From the NCBI RefSeq assembly GCF_011839805.1, contig NZ_VWPY01000002.1:186001-250000 (forward strand): a stretch of DNA of 64,000 nt, given 5' to 3'. The position numbers and the translations under genes were made by a program. The notes beneath the pieces were generated by a model. The model worked only from the letters and a program-made list of their open reading frames with translations, ran no database searches and had not been told where the DNA came from. Below are positions 1 through 9,367 of the stretch, piece by piece; within the stretch, counting starts at the first letter, position 1; each line of letters begins with the position of its first letter. This DNA is from Kineococcus rubinsiae (GTDB lineage Bacteria > Actinomycetota > Actinomycetes > Actinomycetales > Kineococcaceae).

Positions 1-1721
1 GCAGCTACCTGGCCCACGCCACCGACCTGCAGATCAAGGTCGCGCAGGGCGCCAAGCCCGGCGAGGGCGGTCAGCTGCCGGGGCACAAGGTGTACCCGAA
101 CATCGCCAAGACCCGGCACTCCACGCCGGGCGTCGGCCTCATCTCGCCGCCGCCGCACCACGACATCTACTCCATCGAGGACCTCGCCCAGCTGATCCAC
201 GACCTGAAGAACGCCAACCACAAGGCCCGGGTGCACGTGAAGCTCGTGTCCGAGGTCGGCGTCGGCACGGTCGCGACGGGCGTGTCCAAGGCCAAGGCCG
301 ACGTGGTCCTGATCTCCGGGCACGACGGCGGCACGGGCGCGGCGCCGCTGACGAGCCTCAAGCACGCCGGCGGCCCCTGGGAGCTCGGCCTGGCCGAGAC
401 CCAGCAGACGCTGGTCCTCAACGGCCTGCGCGACCGCATCTCGGTGCAGGTCGACGGGCAGCTGAAGACGGGCCGCGACGTGGTCATCGCCGCGCTGCTG
501 GGCGCCGAGGAGTTCGGCTTCGCCACGGCCCCGCTGGTCGTGTCGGGCTGCATCATGATGCGCGTCTGCCAGCTGGACACCTGTCCCGTCGGGGTGGCGA
601 CCCAGAACCCGGAGCTGCGCGCGCGGTTCACGGGCAAGGCCGAGTACGTGGTGACGTTCTTCGAGTACCTGGCGCAGGAGGTCCGCGAGTACCTCGCGAG
701 CCTCGGGTTCCGCTCGCTCGAGGAGGCCGTCGGCCACGTCGAGCTGCTGGACTCCCGCCGCGCCGTGGCGCACTGGAAGGCGTCGGGCCTGGACCTGGCC
801 CCGATCCTGCACGCGCCCACGCCGCCCGAGGGCACGTCCCTGCACCGCACGACGACGCAGGACCACGGCCTGGAGAAGGCCCTGGACCACGTGCTCATCG
901 AGCGCAGCGCCGACGCGCTGCGCGACCGCACCCCGGTGAAGATCGAGCTGCCGGTGCGCAACGTCAACCGGACCATCGGGGCGCTGCTGGGCTACGAGGT
1001 CACGACGCGCTTCGGCGAGGAGGGCCTGCCCGACGGCACGATCGACGTCAAGCTCACGGGCTCCGGCGGGCAGTCGCTCGGCGCGTTCCTGCCGCGCGGC
1101 GTGACGATCCGGCTCTTCGGCGACACCAACGACTACGTCGCCAAGGGCCTGTCCGGCGGCATCGTCGTGGTGCGCCCCGACACCTCGTCGGGTTCGCGCG
1201 AGCGCGACATCGTCGCCGGCAACGTCATCGGCTACGGCGCGACGTCCGGGCAGGTCTTCCTGCGCGGCGAGGTCGGCGAGCGCTTCTGCGTGCGCAACTC
1301 CGGCATGACCGCGGTCGTCGAGGGCGTGGGCGACCACGCGCTGGAGTACATGACCGGTGGCGAGGTCGTCATCCTCGGCCGGGTCGGGCGCAACGTGGCC
1401 GCGGGCATGTCCGGCGGCTACGCGCACGTCCTGGACCTCAAGGAGGGCCGCGTCAACCGCGACATGGTCGACCTGCGCCCGATGGACGACGAGTCCGCCG
1501 CGCGCGTGCACGACCTGCTGGTGGCGCACAAGGGCCACACCGATTCCACCGTCGCCGGGAAGCTGCTGTCCGACTGGGGTGCAGCGCGTTCCCGGTTCAC
1601 CACGATCGTCCCCCGGGACTACCAGCGCGTGCTGGACGTGCAGGCGCAGGCCGTCTCCGAAGGCCTGGCGCCCGACTCCGACGACGTGCTGGCCCGCATC
1701 ATGGAGGCTTCCCATGGTTGA
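1..1721 (+). CDS. gltB: Glutamate synthase large subunit, C-terminal part (5' end outside window)
   Basis: The reading frame is open from the first bases of the window, so the start lies upstream; about 573 residues of a protein normally near 1500 are present. This is the FMN-binding synthase domain followed by the C-terminal beta-helix (GXGXG) domain of ferredoxin/NADPH-type GOGAT, which makes glutamate from glutamine and 2-oxoglutarate. Visible hallmarks are the FMN-site stretch [15 protein letters not shown], the 3Fe-4S cysteine set [13 protein letters not shown] (C-x5-C-x4-C), and repeated Gly-rich turns such as [10 protein letters not shown] and [11 protein letters not shown]. The stop overlaps the gltD start by 8 bp, indicating translational coupling to its partner subunit. 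Confidence 0.97.
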   Translation, partial: SYLAHATDLQIKVAQGAKPGEGGQLPGHKVYPNIAKTRHSTPGVGLISPPPHHDIYSIEDLAQLIHDLKNANHKARVHVKLVSEVGVGTVATGVSKAKADVVLISGHDGGTGAAPLTSLKHAGGPWELGLAETQQTLVLNGLRDRISVQVDGQLKTGRDVVIAALLGAEEFGFATAPLVVSGCIMMRVCQLDTCPVGVATQNPELRARFTGKAEYVVTFFEYLAQEVREYLASLGFRSLEEAVGHVELLDSRRAVAHWKASGLDLAPILHAPTPPEGTSLHRTTTQDHGLEKALDHVLIERSADALRDRTPVKIELPVRNVNRTIGALLGYEVTTRFGEEGLPDGTIDVKLTGSGGQSLGAFLPRGVTIRLFGDTNDYVAKGLSGGIVVVRPDTSSGSRERDIVAGNVIGYGATSGQVFLRGEVGERFCVRNSGMTAVVEGVGDHALEYMTGGEVVILGRVGRNVAAGMSGGYAHVLDLKEGRVNRDMVDLRPMDDESAARVHDLLVAHKGHTDSTVAGKLLSDWGAARSRFTTIVPRDYQRVLDVQAQAVSEGLAPDSDDVLARIMEASHG

Positions 1722-3174
1722 TCCCCGCGGCTTCCTGCAGGTCCGCGAGCGTGAGCTCCCGAAGCGCCGTCCCGTGCAGCTGCGGCTCATGGACTGGCGC
1801 GAGGTCTACGAGAAGCAGGACCTGGCGCAGACCGAGCGCCAGGCCGGGCGCTGCATGGACTGCGGCATCCCGTTCTGCCACAGCGCGTGCCCGCTGGGGA
1901 ACCTCATCCCCGAGTGGAACGACCTCGTCAACCGCGGGGACTTCCGCGCGGCCGCCGAGCGCCTGCACCTGACCAACAACTTCCCCGAGTTCACGGGGAA
2001 GCTGTGCCCCGCACCGTGCGAGTCGGCCTGCGTGCTGGGCATCAACCAGCCGCCGGTGACCATCAAGCAGGTCGAGGTGATGATCGCCGAGCAGGCCGCG
2101 GAGAACGGGTGGCTCGAGCCGCGCCCGCCGGAGCGCCTGACGGGCAAGACCGTCGCCGTCGTCGGGTCCGGCCCCGCCGGGCTGGCCGCCGCGCAGCAGC
2201 TGACGCGCGCCGGGCACACCGTCGCCGTCTACGAGCGCGACGACAAGATCGGCGGGCTGATGCGCTACGGCATCCCCGAGTTCAAGATGGAGCGCTCCGT
2301 CCTGGACCGCCGCCTCGCGCAGATGGAGGCCGAGGGCACCCGGTTCCGCCCGGGCACCGCCATCGGCACCGACATCACGGGCGAGCAGCTGCGCGACCGC
2401 TACGACGCCGTCGTGGTGGCGACGGGGGCGACCCAGTGGCGCGACGTGGAGATCCCGGGGCGCGAGCTCGCGGGCATCCACCAGGCCATGGAGTACCTGC
2501 CGCCGACCAACCGGGTCGCCGTGGGGGAGGACCGTCCCGACGACTACATCGACGCGGCCGGCCTCGACGTCGTCATCATCGGCGGCGGCGACACGGGCTC
2601 GGACTGCTACGGCACCGCCCTTCGCCAGGGCGCCCGCTCGGTCACGCAGCTCGACATCTACCCGCAGGCACCGGAGGACCGGGGCGAGGACGAGCCCTGG
2701 CCGACCATGCCCAAGGTGTTCACGGTGTCCTCCTCCCACGAGGAGGGCGGCGAGCGGGTCTTCTCCGCGAGCACGCGCGCGCTCATCGGCGACGACGAGG
2801 GGCGCGTCAGCGCGCTGCGCCTGGTCGAGGTCGAGAAGGTCGACGGCACCTGGACGCCCGTGGAGGGCACCGAGACGGACGTGCCCGCGCAGCTCGTCCT
2901 GCTGGCCATCGGGTTCTCCGGCCCCGAGGCCGGCGGGCTCGTCGAGCAGCTGGGCCTGGCCACGGACGAGCGGACGCGGTTCGCCCGCACCGACGCCTAC
3001 GCCAGCCGCACCCCGGGCGTCTTCGTCGCGGGCGACGCGGGCCGCGGCCAGTCGCTCATCGTGTGGGCCATCGCCGAGGGGCGCGCGTGCGCGGCCGCGG
3101 TCGACGCCCACCTCATGGGGGAGACGGCGCTGCCCTCGCCCATCTCGGCGCACGCCCGGCCGCTGACCGCCTGA
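1714..3174 (+). CDS. gltD: Glutamate synthase small subunit
   Basis: A 486-residue NADPH-dependent GOGAT beta subunit that feeds electrons from NADPH through FAD and two 4Fe-4S clusters to GltB. Cysteine clusters [14 protein letters not shown] and CPAPCESAC lie in the N-terminal 110 residues. A Rossmann FAD motif ([13 protein letters not shown]) follows near residue 150, and a NADPH motif (GGGDTGSDC) near residue 290. The C-terminus carries the FAD-binding [14 protein letters not shown] block. ATG 1714 lies inside the end of gltB (8 bp overlap) and begins MVDPRGFLQ, the usual N-terminus of the family. Length is normal. The operon ends at the hairpin just downstream. Confidence 0.97.
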   Translation: MVDPRGFLQVRERELPKRRPVQLRLMDWREVYEKQDLAQTERQAGRCMDCGIPFCHSACPLGNLIPEWNDLVNRGDFRAAAERLHLTNNFPEFTGKLCPAPCESACVLGINQPPVTIKQVEVMIAEQAAENGWLEPRPPERLTGKTVAVVGSGPAGLAAAQQLTRAGHTVAVYERDDKIGGLMRYGIPEFKMERSVLDRRLAQMEAEGTRFRPGTAIGTDITGEQLRDRYDAVVVATGATQWRDVEIPGRELAGIHQAMEYLPPTNRVAVGEDRPDDYIDAAGLDVVIIGGGDTGSDCYGTALRQGARSVTQLDIYPQAPEDRGEDEPWPTMPKVFTVSSSHEEGGERVFSASTRALIGDDEGRVSALRLVEVEKVDGTWTPVEGTETDVPAQLVLLAIGFSGPEAGGLVEQLGLATDERTRFARTDAYASRTPGVFVAGDAGRGQSLIVWAIAEGRACAAAVDAHLMGETALPSPISAHARPLTA

Positions 3175-3188
3175 GCGGACGCGACCAC

Positions 3189-3220
3189 GAGCCCGGCACC
3201 CCCTCGGGGGTGCCGGGCTC
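3189..3220 (+). terminator. Terminator of gltBD
   Basis: A perfect 15 bp inverted repeat (arms GAGCCCGGCACCCCC and its complement) with a TC centre begins 14 bp after the gltD stop. There is no U-run; the tail reads CTCGTCGTGC. Confidence 0.85.
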
Positions 3221-3326
3221 CTCGTCGTGCACCGCCCGGGTGCGCGGGTGCCGCGGCCGAGGTGGACGAGCGGTGAACACGCCGCCGCGCAGCGCGCCCC
3301 GCCGCTCGCGGGTGGCGCGGACGGAA

Positions 3327-3332
3327 TAGGGT
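3327..3332 (+). promoter_or_regulatory. -10 element of leaderless pyk
   Basis: TAGGGT ends 6 nt before the ATG of pyk and no Shine-Dalgarno is present, which fits transcription starting at or next to the start codon. Confidence 0.6.
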
Positions 3333-3338
3333 CGGGGC

Positions 3339-4784
3339 ATGCGCAGAGCGAAGATCGTCTGCACCCTCGGGCCCGCTGTGGCCGGCCCCGAGAGGTTGCG
3401 AGCCCTGGTCGACGCCGGGATGGACGTCGCCAGGATGAACCTGAGCCACGGCTCCCAGGACGACCACCGGGCCAACTTCGAGGGCGTGCGGGCCGCCGCG
3501 GAGGCCACCGGCCGCTCCGTGGGCATCCTCGCCGACCTCCAGGGCCCGAAGATCCGGCTGGGGAGGTTCGCCGCCGGCCCGCACGACCTGGCCGTCGGGG
3601 ACTCCTTCACCATCACGACCGAGGACGTCGTGGGCACCAAGGAGGTGTGCTCGACGACCTACAAGGGGCTGACGGGCGACGTCTCCGCGGGGGACCGCAT
3701 CCTCATCGACGACGGCAAGGTCGGCCTGGAGGTCCTCGAGGTCGACGGCCCGCGCGTCGTGACCCGCGTGACCGTCCCCGGGCCCGTCTCGAACAACAAG
3801 GGCATCAACCTGCCCGGCGTGGCCGTCAGCGTCCCCGCCCTGTCGGAGAAGGACATCGACGACCTGCGGTTCGCGCTGCAGCTCGGCGTGGACATGGTCG
3901 CCCTGTCCTTCGTGCGCAACGCGGCCGACGCGGCCGACGTGCACGCGATCATGGACGAGGAGGGCGTCACCGTCCCGATCATCGCCAAGGTCGAGAAGCC
4001 GCAGGCCGTGGACAACCTCGCGGAGATCGTCGCGGCCTTCGACGGGATCATGGTGGCCCGCGGCGACCTGGGCGTGGAGCTCCCGCTCGAGGAGGTCCCG
4101 ATCGTGCAGAAGCAGGTCGTGGAGATGGCGCGCCGCCAGGCGAAGCCCGTCATCGTCGCGACCCAGATGCTCGAGTCGATGATCACCGCCCCCCGGCCCA
4201 CGCGCGCCGAGGCCTCCGACTGCGCCAACGCCGTCCTCGACGGCGCCGACGCGCTGATGCTGTCCGGCGAGACGAGCGTCGGGGCGTTCCCGTACGAGGC
4301 CGTGCGCACCATGGCCCGCATCATCGAGAACACCGAGGCGCACGGCGCCGAGCGCATCGCGCCGCTGGGCTCCGTCCCGCACACCAAGGGCGGCGCGGTC
4401 ACCCTGGCCGCCTCGGAGATCGGCAAGCAGCTCGACGCCAAGCTGCTCGTGACGTTCACGCAGAGCGGGGACTCGGCGCGGCGCCTGTCGCGGCTGCGCT
4501 CGAGCATCCCCCTGCTCGCGTTCACGCCCGAGCACGCGGTGCGCCGCCGCCTGGCGCTCAGCTGGGGCATCGAGCCCGAGTTCGCGCCGTTCATCGAGAC
4601 CACCGACGAGATGGTCGTCCAGGTCGAGAAGCGGCTGCTGGAGATGGGGCGCTGCGAGCAGGGCGACCTCGTCGTCATCGTCGCCGGCGCCCCGCCCGGG
4701 ATCGTGGGCTCGACCAACGCCGTGCGGGTGCACCGCATCGGCGACGCTCTCGACGGGGCCGCGAAGGCGTACACCCAGGCCTGA
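3339..4784 (+). CDS. pyk: Pyruvate kinase
   Basis: A 481-residue pyruvate kinase catalysing phosphoenolpyruvate plus ADP to pyruvate plus ATP, the last step of glycolysis. The N-terminus RRAKIVCTLGPA and MNLSHG are family hallmarks. The active-site signature IIAKVEKPQAV contains the catalytic lysine. The ARGDLGVELP, TQMLESMI and LSGETSVGAFP blocks of the barrel are intact, and a C-terminal regulatory domain follows from about residue 360. Length is standard. The ATG at 3339 is chosen because a -10 hexamer ends 6 nt before it (leaderless pattern). It is a single-gene unit between two strong hairpins. Confidence 0.97.
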   Translation: MRRAKIVCTLGPAVAGPERLRALVDAGMDVARMNLSHGSQDDHRANFEGVRAAAEATGRSVGILADLQGPKIRLGRFAAGPHDLAVGDSFTITTEDVVGTKEVCSTTYKGLTGDVSAGDRILIDDGKVGLEVLEVDGPRVVTRVTVPGPVSNNKGINLPGVAVSVPALSEKDIDDLRFALQLGVDMVALSFVRNAADAADVHAIMDEEGVTVPIIAKVEKPQAVDNLAEIVAAFDGIMVARGDLGVELPLEEVPIVQKQVVEMARRQAKPVIVATQMLESMITAPRPTRAEASDCANAVLDGADALMLSGETSVGAFPYEAVRTMARIIENTEAHGAERIAPLGSVPHTKGGAVTLAASEIGKQLDAKLLVTFTQSGDSARRLSRLRSSIPLLAFTPEHAVRRRLALSWGIEPEFAPFIETTDEMVVQVEKRLLEMGRCEQGDLVVIVAGAPPGIVGSTNAVRVHRIGDALDGAAKAYTQA

Positions 4785-4794
4785 GCCGGACGCA

Positions 4795-4830
4795 CGACGG
4801 GGGACGGACCGGCCGGTCCGTCCCCCGTCG
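4795..4830. terminator. Bidirectional terminator between pyk and the tRNA
   Basis: A perfect 36 bp palindrome (arms CGACGGGGGACGGACCGG) separates pyk on the plus strand from the convergent tRNA gene, and can act on both transcripts. Confidence 0.85.
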
Positions 4831-4853
4831 TCGTCGGTGCCCCGACGCTGCTG

Positions 4854-4927
4854 TGCCCTGGGTGGGATTCGAACCCACACTGGATCGAGTTTGAGTCGAC
4901 TGCCTCTGCCGGTTGGGCTACCAGGGC
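4854..4927 (-). tRNA. tRNA with anticodon CAA (Leu by anticodon), class I short variable loop
   Basis: The minus strand folds into a complete cloverleaf. The 7 bp acceptor stem is GCCCTGG/CCAGGGC and the discriminator is A73. The D arm starts GCCCAACCGG, and the anticodon stem GTCGA/TCGAT encloses the loop CTCAAAC, giving anticodon CAA. The variable loop is CCAGT (5 nt), and the T arm is GTGGG-TTCGAAT-CCCAC. CCA is not encoded. CAA reads UUG leucine codons and A73 is a leucine identity base. However, bacterial leucine tRNAs normally have a long class II variable arm, so charging identity is uncertain even though the tRNA fold is clear. Confidence 0.9.
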
Positions 4928-5052
4928 GTCCGGTGCGCGGCGGCGGGGCCGTCGCGACGGATCCCCACCCTAGCGGGGGGCGGTCGTCGGGCCGCCCCGG
5001 CTCCCGTCCCGGCAGGTGGCGGGAGGTCTCGGCGCCCCGGGGGTGCTCCGTC

Positions 5053-5058
5053 TAGGAT
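5053..5058 (+). promoter_or_regulatory. -10 element of leaderless pdtaR-like gene
   Basis: TAGGAT ends 7 nt before GTG 5066. This supports the GTG over the in-frame ATG at 5057, which overlaps the hexamer. Confidence 0.55.
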
Positions 5059-5065
5059 GCTCCCC

Positions 5066-5683
5066 GTGACCAACACTGCCGACACCCCCAGCACCTCCTC
5101 GACGACCACGCGGCGCGTCGTGGTGGCGGAGGACGAGGCGATCATCCGCCTCGACATCGTCGAGATGCTGCAGGAGGCGGGCTACGACGTCGTCGGTCAG
5201 GCCGGCAACGGCGAGGAGGCCGTGGCCCTCGCCGAGGAGCACAAGCCCGACCTCGTCGTGATGGACATCAAGATGCCCGTCCTGGACGGCATCTCGGCCG
5301 CGGAGCGCATCGTCAAGGCGCGCATCGCCCCGGTCGTGCTCCTCACCGCGTTCTCGCAGTCCGAGCTCGTGGAGCGCGCCCGCGACGCCGGCGCGATGGC
5401 CTACGTGGTCAAGCCGTTCACGTCCGCGGACCTGCTGCCCGCCGTCGAGATCGCCGTCAGCCGCCACCAGCAGATCATCGCCCTCGAGGACGAGGTCGCC
5501 GACCTCGCCGACCGCTTCGAGACGCGCAAGCTCGTCGACCGCGCCAAGTCCAAGCTGCAGACCCAGTTCGGCATGTCCGAGCCCGAGGCGTTCCGCTGGA
5601 TCCAGAAGACCTCGATGGACAAGCGCCTCACCATGCGCGAGGTGGCGACCACCGTCATCAGCGCCGGCGAGGACCGCTCCTGA
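5066..5683 (+). CDS. pdtaR: PdtaR-like response regulator with ANTAR RNA-binding domain
   Basis: A 205-residue two-domain regulator. Residues about 17-130 form a receiver domain with the acidic pair E22/D23, phospho-acceptor D67 in VVMDIKMP, the LLTAF threonine and the VVKPF lysine. Residues about 140-200 form an ANTAR domain (FETRKLVDRAKSKLQ and the GMSEPEAFRWIQKTSM helix), which binds paired hexaloop hairpins in mRNA to antiterminate. Size and architecture match mycobacterial PdtaR, the partner of the histidine kinase PdtaS; no kinase gene is adjacent here. Start GTG 5066 is chosen from the leaderless -10 spacing. It is monocistronic and followed by a strong hairpin. Confidence 0.92.
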   Translation: MTNTADTPSTSSTTTRRVVVAEDEAIIRLDIVEMLQEAGYDVVGQAGNGEEAVALAEEHKPDLVVMDIKMPVLDGISAAERIVKARIAPVVLLTAFSQSELVERARDAGAMAYVVKPFTSADLLPAVEIAVSRHQQIIALEDEVADLADRFETRKLVDRAKSKLQTQFGMSEPEAFRWIQKTSMDKRLTMREVATTVISAGEDRS

Positions 5684-5701
5684 GCGCCCGGCACGTCTGA
5701 C

Positions 5702-5743
5702 CACCACGAGGAGGGGCCCGCCCGCGGGCCCCTCCTCGTGGTG
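5702..5743 (+). terminator. Terminator of pdtaR-like gene
   Basis: A perfect 20 bp inverted repeat (left arm CACCACGAGGAGGGGCCCGC) with a 2 nt centre lies 18 bp after the stop codon. Confidence 0.85.
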
Positions 5744-5922
5744 CATCTGACCAGTTCCGGGCCCTCCCGCCGGGCTCCGTGTGTAACGGACCGGTGAACA
5801 CCTGCACGGCTTGCACCGCGAGCGCACAGTCCTCCCTTACTGTTCACCCCGGCTCCACCGTCCGACGGTGGATCTCGCGGTGCGTGCTGCGCCCCGCGTC
5901 CACGGCTCAGGAGGACATCCCC

Positions 5923-7086
5923 GTGCGCTCGATCGTCAAGCTCGCGACACCGTTCGCGGCCGCCGCCCTCCTCCTCACCGCCTGCGGTGGGACGACCGGT
6001 GGCAGCACCGACGCGGAGTCCTCCGCGGGCGGCGCGTCCGGCTGCCCCGAGGGTGCCAGCATCGGTTTCTTCGGCGCCCTCACCGGCCCGAACTCCAACC
6101 TCGGCAACAACATCCAGAACGGCGTGAAGCTGGCGGTCGACCAGCACAACGCCAAGCCCGACGCCTGCCAGGTGACGGTGACGCCGTACGACTCCCAGGG
6201 TCTGCCCGACCAGGCCTCGGGCCTCGGCACCCAGGCCGTGCGCGACACCAAGGTCCTCGGCATCGTCGGCCCGGCGTTCTCGGGCGAGTCGAAGGTCGCC
6301 GACCCGCTGTTCGCGGAGGCCGGCCTCGTGGGCATCACCCCCTCGGCCACCAACCCGGCGCTGGCGGAGAACGGCTGGAAGACCTTCTTCCGCGTGCTCG
6401 GCAACGACGCGTCGCAGGGCCCGGCCGCGGCCTCCTACATCACGACGACGCTGCAGGCCAAGAAGGTCTACGTCATCGACGACGCGAGCGAGTACGGCAA
6501 GGGCCTCGCGGACATCGTCCGCAGCGACCTCGGCGCCGCCAAGGTCGGCGACGACACCGTCCAGACCGGTCAGACCGACTTCTCGGCCGTGGTCGCGGGC
6601 ATCCGCGCCTCGGGCGCCGACGCGGTGTTCTACGGCGGCTACTACTCCGAGGCCGGCCTGCTGCTGAAGCAGATGCGCGACGCGGGCGTCACCACGACCT
6701 TCGTGACCGACGACGGCGCCAAGGACGAGGGCCTCGTCACCGCCGCCGGTGCGGCGAACGCCGAGGGCACGATCATCACCTGCCCGTGCCTGCCCCCGGA
6801 CAAGGCCGGCGGCTCGTTCGTCGCCGACTACACCGCGGCGTACGGCACGGCCCCCGGCACGTACTCCGCCGAGGGCTTCGACGCGGCCTCGATCCTCATG
6901 GCCGGCATCGAGGCGGGCAAGACCACCCGCGAGGACCTGCTCGCGTTCGTCAAGAGCTACGACGCTCCCGGCGTGACGAAGCAGCTGAAGTTCGACGAGA
7001 AGGGTGAGCCCAGCGACATCAGCGTCTGGGCCTACAAGATCGCGGGCGGCCAGATCGTCGCCGACCAGGAGATCAAGGCCTCCTGA
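5923..7086 (+). CDS. livK: Branched-chain amino acid ABC transporter, substrate-binding lipoprotein
   Basis: A 387-residue type I periplasmic-binding lipoprotein of the LivJ/LivK family that captures leucine/isoleucine/valine-like ligands for the importer encoded next. GTG 5923 has a GGAGG Shine-Dalgarno 8 nt upstream and opens a signal peptide ending in the lipobox LLTAC, so the protein is probably anchored at Cys21. The mature part shows the family landmarks IGFFGALTGPNS, GIVGPAFSGE and DDASEYGKGLA. The frame is also open upstream to 5779, but that stretch has neither signal sequence nor SD. First gene of a five-gene operon; ligand specificity is inferred from the family only. Confidence 0.93.
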   Translation: MRSIVKLATPFAAAALLLTACGGTTGGSTDAESSAGGASGCPEGASIGFFGALTGPNSNLGNNIQNGVKLAVDQHNAKPDACQVTVTPYDSQGLPDQASGLGTQAVRDTKVLGIVGPAFSGESKVADPLFAEAGLVGITPSATNPALAENGWKTFFRVLGNDASQGPAAASYITTTLQAKKVYVIDDASEYGKGLADIVRSDLGAAKVGDDTVQTGQTDFSAVVAGIRASGADAVFYGGYYSEAGLLLKQMRDAGVTTTFVTDDGAKDEGLVTAAGAANAEGTIITCPCLPPDKAGGSFVADYTAAYGTAPGTYSAEGFDAASILMAGIEAGKTTREDLLAFVKSYDAPGVTKQLKFDEKGEPSDISVWAYKIAGGQIVADQEIKAS

Positions 7087-7208
7087 CCCGTGCCACCGGC
7101 CCCGTCGCGCTCGCGGCGGGGCCGGTGCGTGCGTGAGGTGTTCCGACCGTCCGACCCCGGTGCGACCCGGCGCCCTGCGCCGCGCACCCCCTGACCCCCG
7201 GTGGTCTC

Positions 7209-8192
7209 GTGAGTCTTGAAACGTTCATCGACCTGACCTTCACGGGTCTGGTCGTCGGTGCCATCTACGGGCTGTTCGCCCTCGGGTACACCCTCGTCTA
7301 CGGCGTCCTGCGCCTCATCAACTTCGCCCACTCCGAGGTCTTCATGTGGGGCAGCTTCGCCGCCGTCTGGGTGATGATGCTGCTCGGCGGCCGCACCGGG
7401 ATGGGCGTGCTGCCCGCCATCGGCCTGCTGCTGGTGGCCCTCGTGGCGGCGATGCTCGTCAGCGGTGGCGTGGCCCTCGTCGTGGAGCGACTCGCCTACC
7501 GCCGGCTGCGGGCGAAGAACGCCCCGCCGCTCGTGGCGCTGATCTCGGCCATCGGCATGTCGTTCGTGCTGTCCGAGGTCATGGGCCTGCGCGACCGGAT
7601 CGCCGGCTGGGTGGGCCTGCGCGAGCCGCTGGCCCCCTACGTCGAGAAGGCGCGCGAGAACGTCTCCTTCGTCAACCCGCTGCAGTCGGTGACGCTGTTC
7701 TCCATCAGCGGGTTCCAGGTCCGCTCCACGCAGGTGATCGTCCTGGTCGCGGCCATCGTGATGATGGTCGGGCTCGACCAGTTCGTGCGCCGCTCGCGGC
7801 TCGGGCGCGGCGTGCGCGCCGTGTCGCAGGACCCGGAGGCCGCCGCGCTCATGGGCGTCGACAAGAACCGCGTCATCCAGCTGACGTTCCTGCTGGGCGG
7901 CCTCATGGCCGGCGCGGCCGCGGTCCTGTACCTCATGCACATCGGCGTGACGAAGTTCAACGTGGGCTTCATCCTGGGCATCAAGGCCTTCACGGCCGCG
8001 GTCCTCGGCGGCATCGGCAACATCCGCGGGGCCCTGCTCGGCGGCCTCGTCCTGGGCCTGGCCGAGAACTACGGCTCCAACATCTTCGGTTCCAACTGGA
8101 AGGACGTCGTGTCCTTCCTCCTCCTCGTCCTGGTGCTGCTGTTCCGCCCGACCGGCATCCTGGGCGAGTCGCTGGGGAAGGCCCGCGCATGA
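7209..8192 (+). CDS. livH: Branched-chain amino acid ABC transporter permease LivH
   Basis: A 327-residue, highly hydrophobic inner-membrane permease. The N-terminal block GLVVGAIYGLFALGYTLVYG followed by RLINFAHSEVFMWG is the LivH hallmark. The later block KAFTAAVLGGIGNIRGALLGG is the conserved coupling region. GTG 7209 starts the protein, and the stop overlaps the livM ATG (ATGA). The 122 bp gap between livK and livH contains only weak inverted repeats, which may let the binding protein be made in excess. Pairs with LivM to form the translocation pore. Confidence 0.94.
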   Translation: MSLETFIDLTFTGLVVGAIYGLFALGYTLVYGVLRLINFAHSEVFMWGSFAAVWVMMLLGGRTGMGVLPAIGLLLVALVAAMLVSGGVALVVERLAYRRLRAKNAPPLVALISAIGMSFVLSEVMGLRDRIAGWVGLREPLAPYVEKARENVSFVNPLQSVTLFSISGFQVRSTQVIVLVAAIVMMVGLDQFVRRSRLGRGVRAVSQDPEAAALMGVDKNRVIQLTFLLGGLMAGAAAVLYLMHIGVTKFNVGFILGIKAFTAAVLGGIGNIRGALLGGLVLGLAENYGSNIFGSNWKDVVSFLLLVLVLLFRPTGILGESLGKARA

Positions 8193-9367
8193 GCACCTCC
8201 GCCACGTCCGCACGCCCGACCCGACCCGCCCGCCGCGGCCTCGGCGACCGGTGGGCCGCGCTGCCCAAGCCGGCCAAGATCGTCGTCTGGGTCCTCGTCG
8301 CCCTGCTGGTCTACGCGCTGCCGCTGCTGAACCCGCCGATCCTCTCGACGCCGGACTCCGACTTCGGCTCGGTCATGTTCACCGTCGCCTCCTACGCGCT
8401 CGTCGCGCTGGGGCTGAACATCGTCCTGGGCTACGCCGGGCTGCTGGACCTCGGCTACGTCGGGTTCTACGCGATCGGCGCGTACACGGTGGCCGTCTTC
8501 GGCTCCCTGCACGGCAAGGTGCCGTTCGTCCTGCTCATCGTGCTGGCCGTCTGCATCTCCACGGCCTCGGGGCTCCTGCTGGGTGCCCCCACGCTGCGCG
8601 TGCGGGGCGACTACCTCGCCATCGTCACCCTCGGCTTCGGCGAGATCGTCCGCCTGGTCTTCCTCAACACGGAGTGGCTGAACGCGGCGCGCGGCATCAC
8701 CAACGTGCCGCGCCCGCCGAGCCTGGACCTCTTCGACGTCCCGCAGCTGCAGTGGAGCGGGTTCACGGCCACGGTCGACCTGGGGACCCAGTCCACGTTC
8801 CTGAAGTTCGGGCTGCTCGACGGCATCCCGTACTACTGGCTGGCCCTGACGGTCATCATCGTCGTCCTGGTCGCCGACGTGCTGCTGCAGGCCTCGCGCG
8901 TGGGCCGCGCGTGGGAGGCGACCCGCGAGGACGAGGAGGCCGCCGAGCTCAACGGCGTCCCCACGTTCCGCTACAAGCTGCTCGCGTTCGCGATGGGCGC
9001 CTTCATCGGCGGTCTGTCCGGGGCGCTGTACGCGGCCCGCACGGGCGTCGTGAACCCCGAGACGTTCATCATCCAGCTGTCGATGCTGTTCCTCGCCGCG
9101 GTCGTCATCGGGGGCCAGGGCAACCGGTGGGGCGTCCTGCTCGGGGCCGTCGTCGTGGCGTACCTGCCCGAGCGGTTCCGCGAGTTCGCGGAGTTCCGGG
9201 TGCTCGCCTTCGGCCTGCTCCTGCTGGCGCTGGCCAACTTCCGCCCGCAGGGGCTGCTGCCGCCGCGCCGGGCGCGCCGGGCCAAGGCCGCCGCGCAGGA
9301 GCTGGAGGAGCTCGAGCACTCCGGTGCCGCGAGCGGGGACACGAAGGAGGGGGGCATCCGTGCCTGA
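8189..9367 (+). CDS. livM: Branched-chain amino acid ABC transporter permease LivM
   Basis: A 392-residue second permease of the liv importer. A hydrophilic N-terminal tail of about 30 residues is followed by multiple membrane segments. Recognisable LivM blocks are GYAGLLDLGYVGFYAIGAY near residue 85, LRVRGDYLAIVTLGFGEIVR near residue 135 and MLFLAAVVIGGQGNRWG near residue 300. The ATG overlaps the livH stop by 4 bp and the 3' end overlaps livG by 8 bp, so translation is coupled through the operon. The C-terminus is charged and Arg/Glu-rich, on the cytoplasmic side by inference. Confidence 0.94.
   Translation: MSTSATSARPTRPARRGLGDRWAALPKPAKIVVWVLVALLVYALPLLNPPILSTPDSDFGSVMFTVASYALVALGLNIVLGYAGLLDLGYVGFYAIGAYTVAVFGSLHGKVPFVLLIVLAVCISTASGLLLGAPTLRVRGDYLAIVTLGFGEIVRLVFLNTEWLNAARGITNVPRPPSLDLFDVPQLQWSGFTATVDLGTQSTFLKFGLLDGIPYYWLALTVIIVVLVADVLLQASRVGRAWEATREDEEAAELNGVPTFRYKLLAFAMGAFIGGLSGALYAARTGVVNPETFIIQLSMLFLAAVVIGGQGNRWGVLLGAVVVAYLPERFREFAEFRVLAFGLLLLALANFRPQGLLPPRRARRAKAAAQELEELEHSGAASGDTKEGGIRA

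Noticed and set aside
5809-5840. TTGCAC...TACTGT as a livK promoter
   Set aside because: The spacer is 21 bp, too long for a confident -35/-10 pair.
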